13,923 nt of DNA, from the NCBI GenBank assembly GCA_036524155.1, contig DATDCV010000057.1:1-13923 (forward strand), given 5' to 3'. The notes under the pieces are model-generated. The model was not told where the DNA came from. It ran no database searches and saw nothing but the letters and a program-made list of their open reading frames with translations. A program made the position numbers and the translations under genes. Within the stretch, counting starts at the first letter, position 1. The number at the start of each line of letters is the position of its first letter. Source of the stretch: DATDCV01 sp036524155 (GTDB lineage Bacteria > Verrucomicrobiota > Verrucomicrobiia > Limisphaerales > UBA8199). Shown here in pieces: positions 11,290 through 13,923 of this stretch.

Positions 11290-12402
11290 CTACGGCGCGT
11301 ACATAGCAACCTTCGCCTTCTGGAAGGTTGCCTTTGGCGGCGGCAGTTTGCGGATCGCTTCGTCGTAATTGACGATGTACTGCCACCAGTTGTTGTAGAA
11401 ACCGCCTGTCTCCCCCGCTCCATGGGGAATGCGCGTCATCCACCACCGGTGATGTCCCACAATGCCCTCCCACCCGCCGCTGGCGGCGTTGAGCAGTTTC
11501 TTCTGCCGCGGGAGCTTCGGATAGGAAAGCCAGTCGTCAGCGAACGTCCACACCTTGTTGGTATTATTCCAGTCGTAATCGCTGGCTGAATTCGGCGCGT
11601 AATGCACCGTCCCCACTTCTGCCTCGCCGGGGAAGTCCTTGTCCACGCGGGAAAACCGGTTCCAAACATTCGTGGGATTATTTTTCGGGTCCCACACGCC
11701 CTCGCCGACGGTCAGGGAAAGAACGCTTTCGATGCGGTGACAGTAGCTTTCCAGCATCTCGCCTTCTCCCCGCTCGTAGTTCCACCCCATGATCCATATC
11801 GTCCGCCCAACCTCCGGTATGTCGTAGGGCCGGTAAAACCATGGATTCTCCGTTTGATACGGGATTTTATCGCCGGGCGTTTTCCAGTGCAGTTCGTCCC
11901 AGGCAAAATAAGGCGCGCCCCAAAGCCAAATCTCGCTCACATCCAATGCTTTGATCTTTGCCGCCAGGCCGAACTTCTCGAACAGCCAGGCAAAGCTGGT
12001 CATGCTTTTATCCGCCTTGTTCCGATCCTTCTCCCACATGTCCAGGAAGGCTTCCTCGGAATAGCTGAACCCGTTGCGGAACTGTGGAAAGCCGTCGTAC
12101 TCGATCTTCTCCACTACCCGGTAATCCACGTAGCCGTGGCTGGTAATCTTCGCATCCTCCACCATTTTTTCGGTCAATCGCCACGGGTCCGACCATTTCA
12201 AATACCCGTGGAGCTTAAGATTCCCGTGCGTCTTCAAGACCGGGTCGAAGTTGATGACGATCACGTTGACCCGCTTTGTTCCAACTTCGGAACGTTCAGC
12301 TTCGGCTGTCCGGCCGGGAGACGGCGCCAGGCAACAAACCGCCACGAGGATCAGCAGCGCGCCGCGGACAATCTGATCGTGAGGCGAAGAGAATGATTGC
12401 AT
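11290..12402 (-). CDS. Secreted protein of unknown function (WNYERG / HHRWW motifs)
   Basis: A 370-residue protein from ATG 12402. Residues 1-35 form a signal peptide (basic start, IVRGALLILVAVCCLAP core, likely cleavage after TAEA). The mature protein is rich in Trp and Tyr, with ordered motifs: VNVIVINFDP (45-53), VSEIWLWGAPYFAWDELHW (155-173), IWIMGWNYERGEGEMLESY (202-220), VHYAPNSASDYDW (266-278) and GHHRWWMTRIPH (316-327) followed by GGFYNNWW. I recall similar uncharacterised secreted proteins with 'MG(F/W)NYERG.GEMLE' and 'HYAPN...DYDW' blocks, but cannot attach a reaction. Conserved His, Asp and Glu residues could form a metal or catalytic site. The gene is divergent from the TolB-like gene at 12501, 98 bp away. 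Its 3' end abuts the repeat-rich spacer. Confidence 0.85.
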   Translation of the reverse strand: MQSFSSPHDQIVRGALLILVAVCCLAPSPGRTAEAERSEVGTKRVNVIVINFDPVLKTHGNLKLHGYLKWSDPWRLTEKMVEDAKITSHGYVDYRVVEKIEYDGFPQFRNGFSYSEEAFLDMWEKDRNKADKSMTSFAWLFEKFGLAAKIKALDVSEIWLWGAPYFAWDELHWKTPGDKIPYQTENPWFYRPYDIPEVGRTIWIMGWNYERGEGEMLESYCHRIESVLSLTVGEGVWDPKNNPTNVWNRFSRVDKDFPGEAEVGTVHYAPNSASDYDWNNTNKVWTFADDWLSYPKLPRQKKLLNAASGGWEGIVGHHRWWMTRIPHGAGETGGFYNNWWQYIVNYDEAIRKLPPPKATFQKAKVAMYAP

Positions 12403-12500
12403 GTGCGAAAGATGTTCCTTGGGGTGCGCAGCGTCCAGTACCGAAGACCCCGGATACGAATTCCGTGTTCAACCTGTCCTAGGCGTGGTAAATCGTTTCT

Positions 12501-13923
12501 GTGAAGACTCTCGGAATCCGCGGAGCGACATTTTCCGCCGTCATGGCAGCCCTCGCTTTTCATCCCCTCCCCGGCGGGGCAGCCGAGTTGGGCCTTTTCG
12601 AAAGCCAGTCTGAAATCGGCACGCCCGCTAAAGCCGGGTCGGCTTCGTTCGATCCCGCCAGCGGCACCTGCACCATAACCGGTGGGGGCGAAAACATGTG
12701 GTTCACGAATGACGCGTTCCATTTTGTCTGGAAACGCGTTTCGGGAGATTTTGCGTTACAGGCGGCCATCGACTGGGTCGGCAGCGGCGGCAACGCGCAC
12801 CGGAAGGCCTGCCTCCTGGTTCGGCAAGATCTGACGGCCGGATCGGCCTATGTGGACGTCGCGGTTCATGGGGACGGGTTGACGTCGCTACAATTCCGCG
12901 ATGCAGCAGGATCGAGCACACACGAGGTCCAGGCAAACGTCAAAGGCCCGAACCAAGCCGGCCTCGAACGGCAAGGCGAGACATTCTTTATGAAATTGCC
13001 CGGCGCCGACGCCCATCTTTCCCCCGCGGGCCCGTTTATCCGGATGAAATTTGCGGATCCGGTTTATGTCGGTCTGGGTGTCTGCGCGCATGATGACAAG
13101 ACCGTGGAAACCGCCAAATTCTCGAAGATCGCCTTGGAGGCCCGAGCAGCGCAACCCGAGGCCAAACCCACGTTGCACTGCACACTGGAAACCGTTCCCA
13201 TCGGCTCGCGGGACCGCCGCGCCGTTTATCACACCACCAATCACATCGAGGCGCCTAACTGGTCAAAGGACGGTAAAGACCTTGTGTTCAATTCCCAGGG
13301 CCGGATTTTTCGCCTGCCTGTTGCCGGCGGCCAACCCGTCGCAATCGACACCGGCTTCGCCATTCGCTGCAACAACGACCACGGCCTTTCGCCGGATGGA
13401 ACTCAATTAGTGATCAGCGATCAAACTCGCAGCGGCGGCAAGTCGCTGATTTATACGCTGCCCGCCACCGGCGGCGCGCCCCGGCAGATCACCGCGCTGG
13501 GGCCGTCCTATTGGCACGGATGGTCTCCCGACGGCTCCACCCTCGCGTATTGCGCCGAACGCAACGGCGAGTTCGACGTCTACACAATCCCCGCGCAGGG
13601 TGGTGAGGAAAAACGTCTGACCACCGCCAAGGGCCTGGACGACGGCCCCGAGTATTCTCCCGACGGCAGGTTTATCTATTTCAACTCGGACCGCACCGGC
13701 ACGATGCAAATCTGGCGCATGAAACCTGATGGCTTGGCGCAGGAACAGGTGACGGCGGACGAGTTCAACAACTGGTTCCCGCATCCATCACCGGACGGCA
13801 AATGGCTGGTATTTCTTTCGTATGAAAAAGATGTGAGCGGCCACCCGGCAAACAAACCGGTCCGGCTTCGGCTGATGCCGATTGCCGGGGGACCGGTTCA
13901 GGAATTAGCGCGGCTCTTCGGCG
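12501..13923 (+). CDS. Secreted TolB-like beta-propeller protein, 3' end beyond the window
   Basis: GTG 12501 is the first possible start after an in-frame TAA at 12489 and gives a good signal peptide (MKTLGIRGATFSAVMAALAF, cleavage near GGAA at 25-28). The more obvious ATG 12543 would cut the signal in half, so GTG is preferred. There are 474 codons without a stop. Residues about 35-215 form a beta-rich domain like the DUF1349/concanavalin type (ENMWFTNDAFHFVWKRVSGD, YVGLGVCAHDD). From 250 on, five PD40/WD40-like blades are marked by (S/K)-(P/K)-DG at about 255, 297, 342, 386 and 430, a regular 43-residue spacing, with ends such as DVYTIPAQGG. This is the TolB/DPPIV-type propeller used for binding. 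Such proteins in this phylum are often exported sensors or binders; it is not the Tol-Pal TolB itself. Confidence 0.9.
   Translation, partial: MKTLGIRGATFSAVMAALAFHPLPGGAAELGLFESQSEIGTPAKAGSASFDPASGTCTITGGGENMWFTNDAFHFVWKRVSGDFALQAAIDWVGSGGNAHRKACLLVRQDLTAGSAYVDVAVHGDGLTSLQFRDAAGSSTHEVQANVKGPNQAGLERQGETFFMKLPGADAHLSPAGPFIRMKFADPVYVGLGVCAHDDKTVETAKFSKIALEARAAQPEAKPTLHCTLETVPIGSRDRRAVYHTTNHIEAPNWSKDGKDLVFNSQGRIFRLPVAGGQPVAIDTGFAIRCNNDHGLSPDGTQLVISDQTRSGGKSLIYTLPATGGAPRQITALGPSYWHGWSPDGSTLAYCAERNGEFDVYTIPAQGGEEKRLTTAKGLDDGPEYSPDGRFIYFNSDRTGTMQIWRMKPDGLAQEQVTADEFNNWFPHPSPDGKWLVFLSYEKDVSGHPANKPVRLRLMPIAGGPVQELARLFG

Noticed and set aside
11602..12396. 264-residue plus-strand open frame
   Set aside because: It lies wholly opposite the 370-residue secreted protein, which has a signal peptide and strong motif blocks.
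12403..12500. Promoters in the divergent gap
   Set aside because: The best pair (TTCAAC and TAAATC) has a 15-bp spacer and poor matches, so no site is called, although promoters must lie here.
13051..13410. 119-residue plus-strand open frame inside the TolB-like gene
   Set aside because: It is an alternative frame within a longer frame that has clear PD40 blades.

Overview
The window reads as chromosomal sequence from a soil- or groundwater-type Verrucomicrobiota bacterium, probably near the Pedosphaera/Limisphaerales group. This assignment is an inference from recall. It rests on a secreted protein with duplicated domains carrying 'TREPGEPxH' and 'WWxW' motifs at the left edge, decayed REP-associated tyrosine transposases (RAYTs) of the 'ARPLRVEFAGAAYHVTAR' type, several small lipoproteins, and long gene-poor spacers full of short tandem repeats. 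Base composition is moderately GC-rich. Shine-Dalgarno sequences are mostly weak or absent. No rRNA, tRNA, CRISPR array, intact transposase or integrase was found.

Layout. (1) 1-877, minus: 5' part of a secreted repeat protein with a good sigma70-like promoter. (2) 942-1404: two RAYT relics; one joins the N-terminal start directly to the C-terminal tail. (3) 1634-1987, minus: small lipoprotein, with a long hairpin upstream. (4) 2170-3019, plus: a tight run of four very small genes, one a lone GYF_2-like domain and one that looks frameshifted. (5) 3158-4357, minus: exported trypsin-like (S1C) protease that lacks a PDZ domain. (6) 4393-5034: gene-free, with a third RAYT relic and a terminator-like hairpin. 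(7) 5035-6102: small basic protein, minus, divergent from two tandem paralogous lipoproteins, plus. (8) 6340-7697, minus: two genes joined by an ATGA overlap, a two-helix membrane protein followed by an AlbA_2 (Schlafen-type) protein, with a candidate promoter and terminator. (9) 7956-8695, plus: a zinc-ribbon membrane protein coupled by ATGA to a 67-residue protein. (10) 8696-11289: about 2.6 kb without a convincing gene, made of more than a dozen short tandem arrays (units of 7, 8, 9, 10 and 14/17 bp) joined by recurring linker motifs. (11) 11290-12402, minus, and 12501-13923, plus: a divergent pair, a secreted protein of unknown function and the start of a TolB-like beta-propeller protein.

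The two most distinctive items are the composite minisatellite spacer, in which two blocks repeat the same order of motifs, and the coupled membrane/AlbA_2 gene pair, which has the form of a small accessory (possibly defence) module. No function can be proved from sequence alone. The edge proteins, the S1C protease, the lipoproteins and the 370-residue protein all carry export signals, so most of the recognisable gene content acts in or beyond the cell envelope.
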